Shown here: positions 16,296 through 25,343 of the stretch, in pieces | Position numbering within the stretch: position 1 is the first letter of the stretch | Layout: each line of letters starts with the position of its first letter | From: Sphingomonas sp. HITSZ_GF | GTDB taxonomy: Bacteria; Pseudomonadota; Alphaproteobacteria; Sphingomonadales; Sphingomonadaceae | NCBI RefSeq assembly: GCF_029543155.1 | Contig: NZ_JARQXA010000009.1 | Location: 1 to 64,000, forward strand | DNA length: 64,000 nt | Direction: 5' to 3' | Notes under the pieces: generated by a model | Told to the model about the DNA's origin: nothing | Database searches by the model: none | The model's input: only the letters and a program-made list of their open reading frames with translations | Translations under genes and position numbers: made by a program

Positions 16296-17609
16296 TCAGC
16301 CAGGCAGGCGGATTTCCGCGACGAGCCCACCCGTCGGCGCGTTCGCCAGCGTGAGTTTGCCCTTCTCGAGCGCCACTGCCTGCTGGACGATGGCAAGACC
16401 GAGGCCCATCCCCTTGGTATTGCGGCCACGCTCGACATCGAGGCGAACGAAGGGGCGCAGCGCCTCCTCGATCTGATCGGGCGGGATGCCGGGCCCGTCA
16501 TCCTCGACCCGGAGGATCAATTCGTTGCTGTCCTGCACAAGCGAGACCTGCACGGTCTTGCCGTAGTGCAGCGCATTTTCGATCAGGTTGCTGAGTGCAC
16601 GGCGCAACATCGACGGGCGCGCCACCCATTCGAGATGCGGCGGCCCCGAATAGCGCGCCTCGCGGCCGCGATCGGTGGCGTCTTCCACCAATGTCGCCGC
16701 CATCACCGCGACATCGACCGCGACTGCCGGCTCGGGGTCGTCCTCGCCCTTCAGGAAGGTGAGCAGCGAGGCGATCATGTCGTCCATCTCGCCGATATCG
16801 TCCTGCATCGCGCGGCGGCTGTCCTCGTCCCCTACCCCTTCGAGCCGCAGCTGGAGCCGGGCGAGCGGCGTGCGCAGGTCATGGCCGACTGCGGCGAGCG
16901 CCTGGGTGCGGTTCTCGATCAGTTCGTGGATGCGCCGCTGCATGCCGTTAAAGGCATGGATGAGCCCGCGGATTTCGGCGGTCCCCTCCTCCTCGACGAC
17001 GTTGACGCCCTCGCTCGAGCCGACCCGGCCGATCGCGTGGATGAGCTTGCGCAGCGGCAGCAACGTGCCGCGGATGAGCAGCGCACCGAGCGTGAGCAGC
17101 AGCAGCGCCGGCACCAGCGCGACCAGCGTCCGCTCGATCGCGAACTGCCAGACCTGGACGGACTCGCGTGTCTTGAACACGATCCAGCTGCCATCGGGCA
17201 TGCGCATCTCGCCGGCGACAACCTGGCCATGCGCCCCAGGCGCAAGACGGAGCTGGAGGCCCGAGGTGGCAAGGTCCTTCTCCCAATTGGTCACCTGAGC
17301 CTCCATCCGCTTCTGGCGCGGCGGAAAGGCGGGGCGCTCGGGAATGGTGGGCGACCAGCGGACGATGTAGCGATCGGTGGTGAGCTCGCGTGCCGCCTCG
17401 GCCCGCTCGGCCACCGGGCGCTCGGACAGCAGCTTCTCGGCGATTACCAGATGCTCGGCGAGCCGGTGCGCATCGCCTTCCTCGATCGAGTAGCGCGAAG
17501 CGCGCTCATAGAGGAAGGTGCTCGCGCCGAACTCGACGGCGACGGTGAGCAGCAGGATCAGCAGGATCCGGCCGAGCAGCCCCAGCGGATGGCGCGGTAC
17601 CAGGCTCAG
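16296..17609 (-). CDS. Sensor histidine kinase (EnvZ type), non-ATG start
   Basis: About 437 residues if translation begins at the CTG at 17609 that overlaps the response-regulator stop codon. The frame upstream of the GTG at 17414 clearly codes for the N-terminal membrane segment (LGLLGRILLILLLTVAVEFG), so the GTG start would remove TM1. No ATG, GTG or TTG is present before TM1. Domains: TM1 near residue 15-30, periplasmic sensor about 35-165, TM2 about 170-190 (LVALVPALLLLTLGALLI), HAMP, the H-box AVGHDLRTPLARL with His243, the N-box LIENALHYG, and the G boxes VEDDGPGIPP and GMGLGLAIVQQ. All catalytic boxes are intact. It pairs with the regulator immediately upstream. Confidence 0.85.
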   Translation of the reverse strand: MSLVPRHPLGLLGRILLILLLTVAVEFGASTFLYERASRYSIEEGDAHRLAEHLVIAEKLLSERPVAERAEAARELTTDRYIVRWSPTIPERPAFPPRQKRMEAQVTNWEKDLATSGLQLRLAPGAHGQVVAGEMRMPDGSWIVFKTRESVQVWQFAIERTLVALVPALLLLTLGALLIRGTLLPLRKLIHAIGRVGSSEGVNVVEEEGTAEIRGLIHAFNGMQRRIHELIENRTQALAAVGHDLRTPLARLQLRLEGVGDEDSRRAMQDDIGEMDDMIASLLTFLKGEDDPEPAVAVDVAVMAATLVEDATDRGREARYSGPPHLEWVARPSMLRRALSNLIENALHYGKTVQVSLVQDSNELILRVEDDGPGIPPDQIEEALRPFVRLDVERGRNTKGMGLGLAIVQQAVALEKGKLTLANAPTGGLVAEIRLPG

Positions 17610-18316
17610 GAGCGGGTGACCTCTGTCCGGAAGATATAGCCGATGCCGCGCACCGTGCCGATCGGCGGCTCGTGGCCGGCAGCCGAGATCTTGCGGCGCA
17701 ACCGGCTGACGAGCACGTCGACGCTGCGATCCGAGCTGTCGCCCAGGCGGACGCGCGAAAGCTCGACCAGCCGCTCGCGCGCGATCACGCGCTGGGGCTG
17801 GCTGAGGAACGCGGCGAGCAGATCGAACTCGGCGCCGGTCAGCTCGACCACGGCGCCGCTGGGGGACTTCACTTCGCGGCGGGGAAAGTTGACCGTCCAG
17901 CCGTCGAAATGCGCCTGGGTCTCGCGGTCGCCGCCGCCCATGCGCTCGAGCCCGCCGCGGCGGAGCACGGCGCGGATGCGCGCGATCAGCTCGCGCGTGC
18001 TGAACGGCTTGGCGAGATAGTCGTCGGCGCCGAGCTCGAGCCCGAGCACGCGGTCATGCTCATTGCCCCTGGCGCTGACGAAGATGATCGGCACATCGCT
18101 CTTGCGGCGCACTTCGCGGCACAGATCGATGCCGCTGGTGCCGGGCAGCATGATGTCGAGCAGCACGAGATCGACCGGCCCGTTGTCGAACGCCAGCCAC
18201 ATCTCGGGCGCGGTCGCCGCCTGGCGAACCGAATAGCCATTTTCCTGGAGCGCACGCGCAGTGAGGGTGCGGAGCGCGGGATCGTCTTCCACCAGCACGA
18301 TGGCGGGGGCGCTCAT
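17606..18316 (-). CDS. OmpR-family response regulator
   Basis: 236 residues from ATG at 18316 (AAGG 7 nt upstream; an in-frame ATG at 18331 lacks an RBS). The receiver domain has the acidic pair EDD at about 10-12, the phospho-acceptor Asp54 in LVLLDIMLPG, and Lys near 105 (LAKPF). The C-terminal winged helix (about 135-236) has the VELTGAEFDLLAAFLSQPQR and SRLRRKISAAG motifs of the OmpR class. It is encoded in an operon with the histidine kinase, 0-4 bp apart. The divergent small exported protein gene at 18507 is a likely target because they share an upstream region. Confidence 0.94.
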   Translation of the reverse strand: MSAPAIVLVEDDPALRTLTARALQENGYSVRQAATAPEMWLAFDNGPVDLVLLDIMLPGTSGIDLCREVRRKSDVPIIFVSARGNEHDRVLGLELGADDYLAKPFSTRELIARIRAVLRRGGLERMGGGDRETQAHFDGWTVNFPRREVKSPSGAVVELTGAEFDLLAAFLSQPQRVIARERLVELSRVRLGDSSDRSVDVLVSRLRRKISAAGHEPPIGTVRGIGYIFRTEVTRS

Positions 18317-18506
18317 GACATAGCCTTGCAAATCATTGCTGCCATCTAGGCCTCCCGCCCGCGACCCTCAAGTCAGGGACTTGCCGGCAACGCTTTGTCA
18401 CAGTCGAGCAAGCGCCGGGCCATGCCCGGGAAAAGCTTCCTTACAGCCGGGCAAAACGCCGCTCAGCCGCCGCCGCTATCTCCGAGCCATACCAAAAGGA
18501 GATGTC

Positions 18507-18758
18507 ATGAAATTCGCTTTCGCCGCCGCTGCGGCTTCGCTGCTGATCGCCCCCGCCGTGCAGGCCCAGTCGCTGCACGAGACGCACCAGCTCGTCTGGG
18601 CGCCTGCGGGCAAGACCCCCGTCGCGCACTGGCGCATGCGCGACCGCGCCGCCTGCCCCGCCGCGCAGGCGCACCACCAGGCCGGCAAGACCGCGCTGCC
18701 GGTGGCGACCAAGTGCGTCGCCGCCAGGAAGCCGGTTCAGGCGGTGGCGGCGAAGTAA
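18507..18758 (+). CDS. Small exported protein, function unknown
   Basis: 83 residues from ATG at 18507 with a strong AAAAGGAG RBS. A Sec signal peptide (MKFAFAAAAASLLIAPAVQA) is followed by a 63-residue basic, His-containing mature chain (HETHQLVWAPAGKTPVAHW) with two Cys (A-A-C-P and T-K-C-V) that could form a disulfide. No family is recognised. It is divergent from the two-component system (191 bp between starts), so regulation by that system is plausible. A large palindromic repeat follows its stop codon. Confidence 0.65.
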   Translation: MKFAFAAAAASLLIAPAVQAQSLHETHQLVWAPAGKTPVAHWRMRDRAACPAAQAHHQAGKTALPVATKCVAARKPVQAVAAK

Positions 18759-18761
18759 AAG

Positions 18762-18955
18762 CCCTCCCCCTTGATGGGGGAGGTTGGGTGGGGGTGATCT
18801 CTCCACAAGCATCGAAGCTTGAGGCGCGCTCACCCTCATCCCTCCCACCGCCTTCGGCGGCGGGCCATCGTTGGGTCGGCCATGCTCCCAGCATGGCCTG
18901 AACAGCGCGGGGCGCTGTTCACCCAACGATCTTCTCCCATCAAGGGAGAAGGGGA
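18762..18955. repeat. Intergenic palindromic repeat with a three-way-junction core
   Basis: Outer arms are built on CCCTTGATGGG/CCCATCAAGGG at 18767-18781 and 18936-18950. The core (18867-18930) is fully paired: ATCGTTGGGT (18867-18876) with ACCCAACGAT (18921-18930) encloses two perfect hairpins, GGCCATGCT-CCC-AGCATGGCC (18878-18898) and GAACAGCGC-GGG-GCGCTGTTC (18900-18920). Sequences of the kind CCTCCCCTTGATGGGGGAGG are abundant between genes in sphingomonads. It may be a REP/MITE-like non-coding mobile unit and may also terminate transcription of both convergent genes. No coding sequence seen. Confidence 0.7.
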
Positions 18956-20647
18956 TTAGGGAATGAACGCCAGCGGCGGGGTGCCGTGACGATAGGGCGC
19001 GTACCAGTTGTGCGCGGCGGGCCATTTGGTCTGGTATTTCTTGAACTGCGGCCCGGTGGGCAGATTGTCCTGGTTGCGGATCGTCCACATCAGCAATTCG
19101 GTCGTCAGCGCGGCCTGCTCGCCGGCCACGCCGGGCTGGCCGAAGAGGTTGTCCAGCTCGTCCGGATCCTTCTCCAGGTCGTAGAAGGCGCCATAGCCCA
19201 TCATGTCGAAGACCAGCTTCCACTTGCCCATGCGCACCATCTTCATGTTGCCGCTCTGGGTGACCATGTTGAGCTCGTCGAACCCCTCGTCCTTGGTCCC
19301 GGCGATGTCGGGCGGGATCCTGTCCTCGCGCTCGTAATAGAGGCCGCCCAGCCCCGCCTCGGCATAGATGCTGCGGAACTCGACCGCGGGGAAATCCTTG
19401 CCCTGGAGCAGCGGCCAGAGGCTCCTGCCCTGCACCCCGCGCGGGATCGGCGCGCGCATGATCTCGCAGATCGTCGGCATCACGTCCGCCATCGAGACGA
19501 AGCACTCCTTGCCGATGCCCGGCGAAGGCTTGATGCCCGGCCCATGCCAGACCATCGGAATGCGCGTCAGCGCCTCGGGAAGGCCCACGCCCTTCCGGCC
19601 CAGGCCGTATTTCATCAGATAGTCGCCATGATCGGCGACGCGGACGATGATCGTGTTGTCGAGCTGGCCGATCGCGGCGAGATGATCGAACAGGCGCTTT
19701 CACTGATCATCGATCATCCGCAGCGCGCCGAGATAGTTGGATACGTAGCGCTTCCACTGCCCGTCGATGTCCGGATGGCCGAACTTCTCCAGCTCGTGGA
19801 GCCATTCGGCGCGGTAGCCGAGCTTGTTGAGCGCGGAGAGATCGGCGGCGCCGCGGCCCGGGATCTTCTCGGGCGGGAACATGTCCCAATAGGGCGCGGG
19901 CACCTGCTCGGGATTGTGCGGTTCGGCGATCGAGAGCTGGAGGAAGAAGGGCGAGGCGCCCGCCTTGTCGATGAACTCGATCGCGTCGGTGACGATGCGA
20001 TAGGGGAATTGCGCCTCGACCGGGAATGGCGTCGGCTCGGTGGCGACGTTGAAGTGGAGGTTCTTGATCCACTTCTCATAGGCGGCGTGCATCGCCGGAT
20101 CGCCATTGGTCTTGTCGCCGGCTTCGTGGCTGTACTCGCGCCAGAAATCGACCTTGGGGCCCGCCTTCAGATAGGTGTGGTTCTTGCCGCACATCGCGGT
20201 GAGGTACCCGGCCTCCTTCGCGACCTTGTAGAGGTCCTTCTCATAATAGGCGGCGTCGGCCTGGTAGTTCATGCGGACGCGGTGGGCGCAGGGCCAGCGG
20301 CCGGTGATCATCGAGGTGCGGCTGGGGGTGCAGGCCGGCATCGTGCAATAGGCGCGCTCGAAATCCACGCCCTGGCCGGCGAGCCGGTCCATCGTCGGCA
20401 TCGTGTCGAAGGGGAAGCCGGCCTTCTTCGTCAGGCCCGCGGCGTTCTGATCGGTGATCAGCAGGATCACGTTGGGCGGACGCTTGCCGCCTGCCTGCGG
20501 CCGGAAGGGCGCGGGCGTCGGCTGCAGCGCGGCAGCGCTCGCCTCCCCCGCCATGCCCACCGCCATCCCGGCGGCGATCGCGCCGCTCGATGCGTGGCGC
20601 AGGAAGGTCCGGCGATTGATCCGCCCGCTGCCGTTCTTCTCGCTCAT
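18956..20647 (-). pseudogene. Tat-exported sulfatase interrupted by an in-frame TGA
   Basis: Reading from ATG at 20647, the frame gives 563 codons of a type I sulfatase with one internal stop, TGA at codon 316 (19702-19700). Residues 10-39 form a Tat signal (NRRTFLRH, then AIAAGMAVGMAGEASA). The formylglycine motif CTPSR is intact at Cys106. After the TGA the same frame continues KRLFDHLAAIGQLDN, then the metal-site segment VADHGDY, and ends with the usual C-terminal subdomain. The upstream part alone (315 residues) lacks the late metal ligands and is unlikely to be active; a 219-residue internal ORF could start at ATG 19615. Last gene of the sulfatase-sigma-FecR-TBDR locus. A nonsense mutation or compensating indels (CAGCTGAAG to CAGTGAAAG) could explain it; readthrough is less likely. 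Confidence 0.85.
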
Positions 20648-20766
20648 TCCCGACCCTTTCCCACGCATGCACTTCGAAAAATGCAGCGCCGCACAGGGAT
20701 TGCCTATGCGGCGCTGCAGGTACCGGCCAACCCAAGCGCATAGGGCCGCCCGGCGGAGACTTACCC

Positions 20767-23760
20767 TTAGAAGCGGACCCGCACGCCGAGGCGATAGACC
20801 GTCTCGAGGAAGCGGGTCTGCCAGACATAGCTCTGCCCCGCTGCGTTGAAGACGCGGGCGTTGCGCGCCGCGCCGCCGAGCAGATTGGTGGCGTTGAACG
20901 ACAGCGTGACATTCTCGGTCGGGCTCAGCGTGCTCGACAGGTCGAGCGTGCCGCGGCCATCCTCGGTGGTGGGCAGCGCGCGCAGGGTGGATGCGGGATC
21001 GGGATCGACGACCTGGTCGTAGCTGACCACGAACTTGGAGCGGTAATTGTACGAGACGCGGGCCGAGAAGAACTTGTTCTCGTAGAACACCGATCCGTTG
21101 GCGATGTGGTTGGAAACGCCGGCGATCGGCTGCATGCCCGGAAGCGTCGCCGACAGCGCCTGCGACAGCTCGGATTTGTGGTCGAGATAGGTATAATTCG
21201 CCAGCACGCCGAAATTGCTGAGGAAGTTTGGAATCCATGGCGCCCGCAAGAACGTCCGGAACCCGGCCTCGACGCCGGAGATCCGGCCCTTGCCGCCATT
21301 TTCCGGCCGGCTGACCTGGATCGTACCGTACTGCGCATCGTCGATCACGCTCGACGTGGTGTTGATGAAGCCGGTGATGTCACGGTGGAACGCGCCCACC
21401 GTGATCGCGCCGCTGCGGCTGAAATAATATTCGAGCGACGCGTCGTAATTGGTCGAGCGCACCGGCTGGAGGTTCGGATTGCCGCTCGACGCCGCCGAGC
21501 AGGTAGTGGCGGTGGTGCCGGTGCAGGTGCCCGTGGCGCTTACCGTGATCGACGGATTGAGGTTGTCGAACGACGGCCGGGTACGGGTCTGGGTGAACGC
21601 CAGGCGCAGCTGCAATTTCGGCGTGAACTTCACGCGCGCGCTGACATTGGGCAGATAGTCTTCGTAGCTGTTGCTCTTGGTGATCGGGCTGATCGTCGTC
21701 ACCGCAGTCGAGCCCGAGCCGGTCGTCACCCGCTGGATGCCGTTGATCGTGTCCTCGGTACGCACCGCGCGCAGGCCGATCAGGCCGTCGATCGGCACGC
21801 CGATGTCGATCGCATAATGGCCCTGGAGATAGGCGGCATAGCCCTTCTCGTTGCCGGTATAGACCGGATCACCGAACGCAGGCGCGCCCTTGGCCACGCC
21901 GCTGATCGTGCGCAGCGTATCGGCCTGGGCGAGGATGCTGTCGCGCGTGGGCGTGAGCCAGCTATGGATGGTGTCGACATCGTCGCCGCCGAACCCGGCC
22001 GGCGCGGAATTATATTCGAGCGGCAGCACGGTGAAGAGCTGCGCCGCCGGTGCGGTGCCGGTGCGCGAGACGTTGCGCGCGTCGAGATCGCGGTTGTTGT
22101 AGCGGATGCCGGTCTGGATCTTGTCGATGCCGAGGAAGCTCACCGGCGCTTCGAGATCGAGCCGGGCCTGCACGTCGCGACCATGGTTGCGCTGCCCGGT
22201 CTCGCTGATGCCGGTCATGCGGAACGAGGTGGGGTTGAACAGATCGAAATTGTTGAGCGTGACGGTGCCGCCGCCCGCCCCCGTGCTCGTATCGAAGTTG
22301 AAGTTGCGGCTGGGCGCCGATTGCAGCGTGTAGTTGAAGGCGAAGACACGCTGCGTGTAGGTCGAATCGGTCAGCGCCAGATCGCCGGTGATCTTGAGCC
22401 GGCCGGGCTTCCAGATGAAGCCGCCGCCCGCCTGATAGGTGTCGGTGTGCGCATCGATCGCGTTCTGCACCCCGGTGGGGAAACCGCCGCCGGTCGCGGT
22501 CATGCTCTGCACAAGGTTGGTGCCGGGGAAATAGACCACGTTCGACAGCACGGCCGCGGGGCCGCTGTTGATCGTCAGGTTGCGGTTCTCGTTCTGGGCG
22601 CGATAGCCCTGGAACAGCCCGTCCAGATAGATTTCCAGGTTGTGGGCCGGGCGCCACTGGAACGCGGCCGAGGCCGACGGGCGCCAGCGCTTGCCGGTGG
22701 TATAGACGATGTTGACGAACGACGGATAGCGGATCGGCGCCGCCACCGTGCCGGGCGCGGTGGTGCGATAGAGAATCGACTGGCTGACATTGCGCGCGGA
22801 ATCGAGGAAATTGTTGTTGGTCAGCGACCCTTCGACCAGCAGGCCCATCTCGCCGATGCCGGTCTTCCAGCGCGTGCTGGCGAGCAGGTTGAAGTCTGCC
22901 GCCAGCTTCTGCGACTGGTACCAGTGCACCCCGGTGACGCCGCCGACGATGCGGGTGCCCTTGAAATCGAACGGCTTGCGCGAGCGGACGTCGACCAGCC
23001 CGGCAATGCCGGCTTCCTGAAGATTGGCGCTGCCCGACTTATAGACGTCGATCCGCCCGATGCTGCTCGCCGGGAAATCCTGGAGCGCGACCGAGCGGCC
23101 CTGCGCCGTGAAGATGTCGCGGCCGTTATAGGTGGTGGTGACGTCCGGCAGGCCGCGCACGCGGGTGCCCGACGCCTCGCCCTCGGCGCGGGTGACCTGC
23201 ACGCCGGTGATGCGCGCGAGCGATTCCGCCGCGGTGACATCGGGCAGCTTGCCGACATCCTCGGCCACCACCGAGTCCACGATCTGATCGGCTTCCTGCT
23301 TCACCGCCTGCGCGGTCTCGAGACTGCGGCGGATGCCGCTGACGACGATCGCCTGGGAGGGATCTTCCTCCGGCACTGCCTGCGTGCCGGCGTCGGGCGT
23401 GGCGGGCGTGCTCTGGGCCGGAGCCGACTGGGTATAGGCGATGTTGCGATCGGCCGCGCGCCGCTTGAGGATGACGCCGTTGCCGTTCATCACCGGCACG
23501 AGATCGGTGCCGGCGAGCAACACGCGCAGTGCCGCGGCGACGTCCATCGTGCCCTGCACGCGGTTGATCGAGATGCCGTCGACGATCGAGCTGGGCGCGA
23601 GGATCTCGATCCCCGCCTGCCGCGCAAACAGCGGGATGCCCGAGCTGGCCGGCTGCGCCGCCACATCGAACCGTCGTACCTGCGCCATGGCCTGTGCCGC
23701 GGGCGCCGTGCCGCAGATGATGGCGGCGCTGGCCAGCAGATACGTGTGTGCGCGACTCAT
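20767..23760 (-). CDS. TonB-dependent transducer (STN domain plus receptor)
   Basis: 997 residues from ATG at 23760 (RBS GGGGAGGG). After a Sec signal (ending A-A-Q-A-M-A-Q), residues about 30-100 are an STN/secretin-TonB N-terminal domain (FDVAAQPASSGIPLFARQAG) used to signal to FecR. The TonB box region (AIVVSGIRRSLETAQAVKQE) precedes the plug, which starts DQIVDSVVAEDVGKLPD and carries TRVRGLPDV, the signature of the large sphingomonad/xanthomonad carbohydrate-type TBDRs. The barrel ends RLGVRVRF. It follows FecR and the ECF sigma gene on the same strand and lies between two sulfatases, so a sulfated glycan or sulfate ester is the inferred ligand. Confidence 0.95.
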   Translation of the reverse strand: MSRAHTYLLASAAIICGTAPAAQAMAQVRRFDVAAQPASSGIPLFARQAGIEILAPSSIVDGISINRVQGTMDVAAALRVLLAGTDLVPVMNGNGVILKRRAADRNIAYTQSAPAQSTPATPDAGTQAVPEEDPSQAIVVSGIRRSLETAQAVKQEADQIVDSVVAEDVGKLPDVTAAESLARITGVQVTRAEGEASGTRVRGLPDVTTTYNGRDIFTAQGRSVALQDFPASSIGRIDVYKSGSANLQEAGIAGLVDVRSRKPFDFKGTRIVGGVTGVHWYQSQKLAADFNLLASTRWKTGIGEMGLLVEGSLTNNNFLDSARNVSQSILYRTTAPGTVAAPIRYPSFVNIVYTTGKRWRPSASAAFQWRPAHNLEIYLDGLFQGYRAQNENRNLTINSGPAAVLSNVVYFPGTNLVQSMTATGGGFPTGVQNAIDAHTDTYQAGGGFIWKPGRLKITGDLALTDSTYTQRVFAFNYTLQSAPSRNFNFDTSTGAGGGTVTLNNFDLFNPTSFRMTGISETGQRNHGRDVQARLDLEAPVSFLGIDKIQTGIRYNNRDLDARNVSRTGTAPAAQLFTVLPLEYNSAPAGFGGDDVDTIHSWLTPTRDSILAQADTLRTISGVAKGAPAFGDPVYTGNEKGYAAYLQGHYAIDIGVPIDGLIGLRAVRTEDTINGIQRVTTGSGSTAVTTISPITKSNSYEDYLPNVSARVKFTPKLQLRLAFTQTRTRPSFDNLNPSITVSATGTCTGTTATTCSAASSGNPNLQPVRSTNYDASLEYYFSRSGAITVGAFHRDITGFINTTSSVIDDAQYGTIQVSRPENGGKGRISGVEAGFRTFLRAPWIPNFLSNFGVLANYTYLDHKSELSQALSATLPGMQPIAGVSNHIANGSVFYENKFFSARVSYNYRSKFVVSYDQVVDPDPASTLRALPTTEDGRGTLDLSSTLSPTENVTLSFNATNLLGGAARNARVFNAAGQSYVWQTRFLETVYRLGVRVRF

Positions 23761-23839
23761 GATCCAATTCCCTCCCCGGTCGTTCGGCGCCATCGACAGA
23801 CGCTCTATGGATACACGAGCGGAGTGCGCGACGTTTCCG

Positions 23840-24781
23840 TCAGCGCGCGGGGAATCTTTTTCGCGAGAGGCGGATTTCGTCGCCGCGGAAGGTCAGCTCG
23901 ACATTGAGCGAGGCGCTGAGCATCGCCGCGAAATTCTCCGGCTTGTCGAGCTTGAACAGCCCGACCAGCCGCTCATGGGCGAGCGACGGATCGGCGAGCA
24001 CGAGCTGCTGGCGATTATAGCGGTTGAACTGCGCGATTGCCTCGCCGAGCGTCTCGTTCTCGAGCGCGATGTCGCCATTGCGCCAGGCAAGCGCGCGCTC
24101 GATCTTCGCGGGCTGCGTCACCACCGAAGGCGTGGCGACGCCCGGGCGGAAGGTGGCGCAATCGCCTGCCTTGAGGATCGTCATCTCGCCCGAGGAATTG
24201 GGCTGCCAGACGGCGACCGTACCTTCGGTGACGGCAACCTGCACGCCGTCTGATCCGCGGCTGACGGAAAAGGCGGTGCCCACCGCGCGCGCCTGGGCGA
24301 TGCCGGCATCGACGATGAAGGGGCGCGTGCGATCCTTGGCGACCTGGAACCAGGCCTGGCCGCCTTCGAGCGCGATGCGGCGGCTGTCGCGCGCCATGGT
24401 GATACGCAGCGCGCTGGCGGTGTTGATCGTCGCGACCGAACCATCGGCCAGCGGCAGGCGGCGGATCTCGCCGCGCTCGGTGGCGACATATTGGCTGTTC
24501 AGATGCGACCAGCCGAGCACCCCGGCGAACGAGGCGGCAAGCGCGCCGCCCGTGCCCGCGAGCATCCAGCGCCGCGACACGCCCTTGCCGCGACGAGGTG
24601 CAGCATCGACGTTCGGCGCCAGCGTGTTTTCGATGACGCTGAGCCCGGCCATGCTGCGCAGCAAAGCGCCTTCGTGCCGCGGGTTGCGCCGCAGCCAGGC
24701 ATCGAGTTCGGCCCGATCGGCAGCGGCGACCGGATGGCGCAACGCCCAGGCGGCGGCTTCGCGTTCAATGCGATCGGGCAC
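23840..24781 (-). CDS. FecR-type anti-sigma/sigma-regulator
   Basis: 313 residues from GTG at 24781, chosen because a perfect AGGAGG lies 7 nt upstream. It has an N-terminal FecR cytoplasmic domain (AAAWALRHP and LDAWLRRNPRHEGAL), one membrane segment near residue 85-105 (LAGTGGALAASFAGVLGW), and a periplasmic FecR domain (YVATERGEIRRLPLADGSVATINTAS in two parts) with a C-terminal STN-interacting region (LGEAIAQFNRYNRQQLVL). It passes the occupied-receptor signal to the ECF sigma factor. It overlaps the sigma gene by 17 bp and is followed by its TBDR. Confidence 0.93.
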   Translation of the reverse strand: MPDRIEREAAAWALRHPVAAADRAELDAWLRRNPRHEGALLRSMAGLSVIENTLAPNVDAAPRRGKGVSRRWMLAGTGGALAASFAGVLGWSHLNSQYVATERGEIRRLPLADGSVATINTASALRITMARDSRRIALEGGQAWFQVAKDRTRPFIVDAGIAQARAVGTAFSVSRGSDGVQVAVTEGTVAVWQPNSSGEMTILKAGDCATFRPGVATPSVVTQPAKIERALAWRNGDIALENETLGEAIAQFNRYNRQQLVLADPSLAHERLVGLFKLDKPENFAAMLSASLNVELTFRGDEIRLSRKRFPAR

Positions 24782-25337
24782 GGCGTCCCTCCTCACGCAT
24801 CGCGAACGCAGGTTCGTCATTGGGAATGGTCAGCTGCTTGAGCACGGCGCGCAGACTGCGGCTGGCGTCGTTCTCGACGATCGCCTCGCTCACTCCCAGC
24901 GTCGCCGCGATCTCCTTCTGGCTCAGCCCCTCGACCTTGCGCATGATGAAGATGCGGCGCGCGCGATCGGAAAGCGTCGCCATTGCCGCCTTCACCCGGT
25001 TGAGTTCCTGGCGCGCGGCGGCGATGCGATCGGGGCCGGGCGTATCGTCCCAGGCACGCATCTCGATCTCGTGATCGAGCGTCTCCAGCCGCACGACCGA
25101 GGCGCGGCGGCGCTGCTGCACGGCAAGGCGGCGGGCAATGGTGAAGAGATAGGCGCGCGGCTCGTCGATCGCATCGACGTCGCGCAGCTGGGCGAGACGA
25201 CAATAGCATTCCTGCACAATGTCCTCGACCTCGATCGCCTCGATGAATCGCCGGCTGAGCCAGACTCGCAGGTCATGCTCGTGCGGCAGGATCTCCCGCC
25301 CCACCCATGCTGCCAGAGCCTCCCGGTTCGTGCGCAT
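24765..25337 (-). CDS. ECF sigma factor, FecI type
   Basis: 190 residues. Region 2 is visible at about residues 20-85 (HDLRVWLSRRFIEAIEVEDI, then V-Q-E-C-Y-C-R-L and E-P-R-A-Y-L-F-T-I-A-R-R-L), and region 4 at about 120-170 (SDRARRIFIMRKVEGLSQKE, then I-A-A-T-L-G-V-S-E). It is a FecI-like sigma controlled by the adjacent FecR. Its ATG at 25337 is only 6 bp after the sulfatase stop codon, so sigma, FecR and the first sulfatase form one operon. The placement of a sulfatase ahead of the sigma gene is unusual for FecIR modules. Confidence 0.93.
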   Translation of the reverse strand: MRTNREALAAWVGREILPHEHDLRVWLSRRFIEAIEVEDIVQECYCRLAQLRDVDAIDEPRAYLFTIARRLAVQQRRRASVVRLETLDHEIEMRAWDDTPGPDRIAAARQELNRVKAAMATLSDRARRIFIMRKVEGLSQKEIAATLGVSEAIVENDASRSLRAVLKQLTIPNDEPAFAMREEGRRARSH

Positions 25338-25343
25338 CGGCTT

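Noticed and set aside
19700..19702. Selenocysteine at the internal TGA of the sulfatase
   Set aside because: The position is not a catalytic residue of sulfatases (formylglycine comes from Cys106), and no SECIS-like hairpin stands out just downstream.
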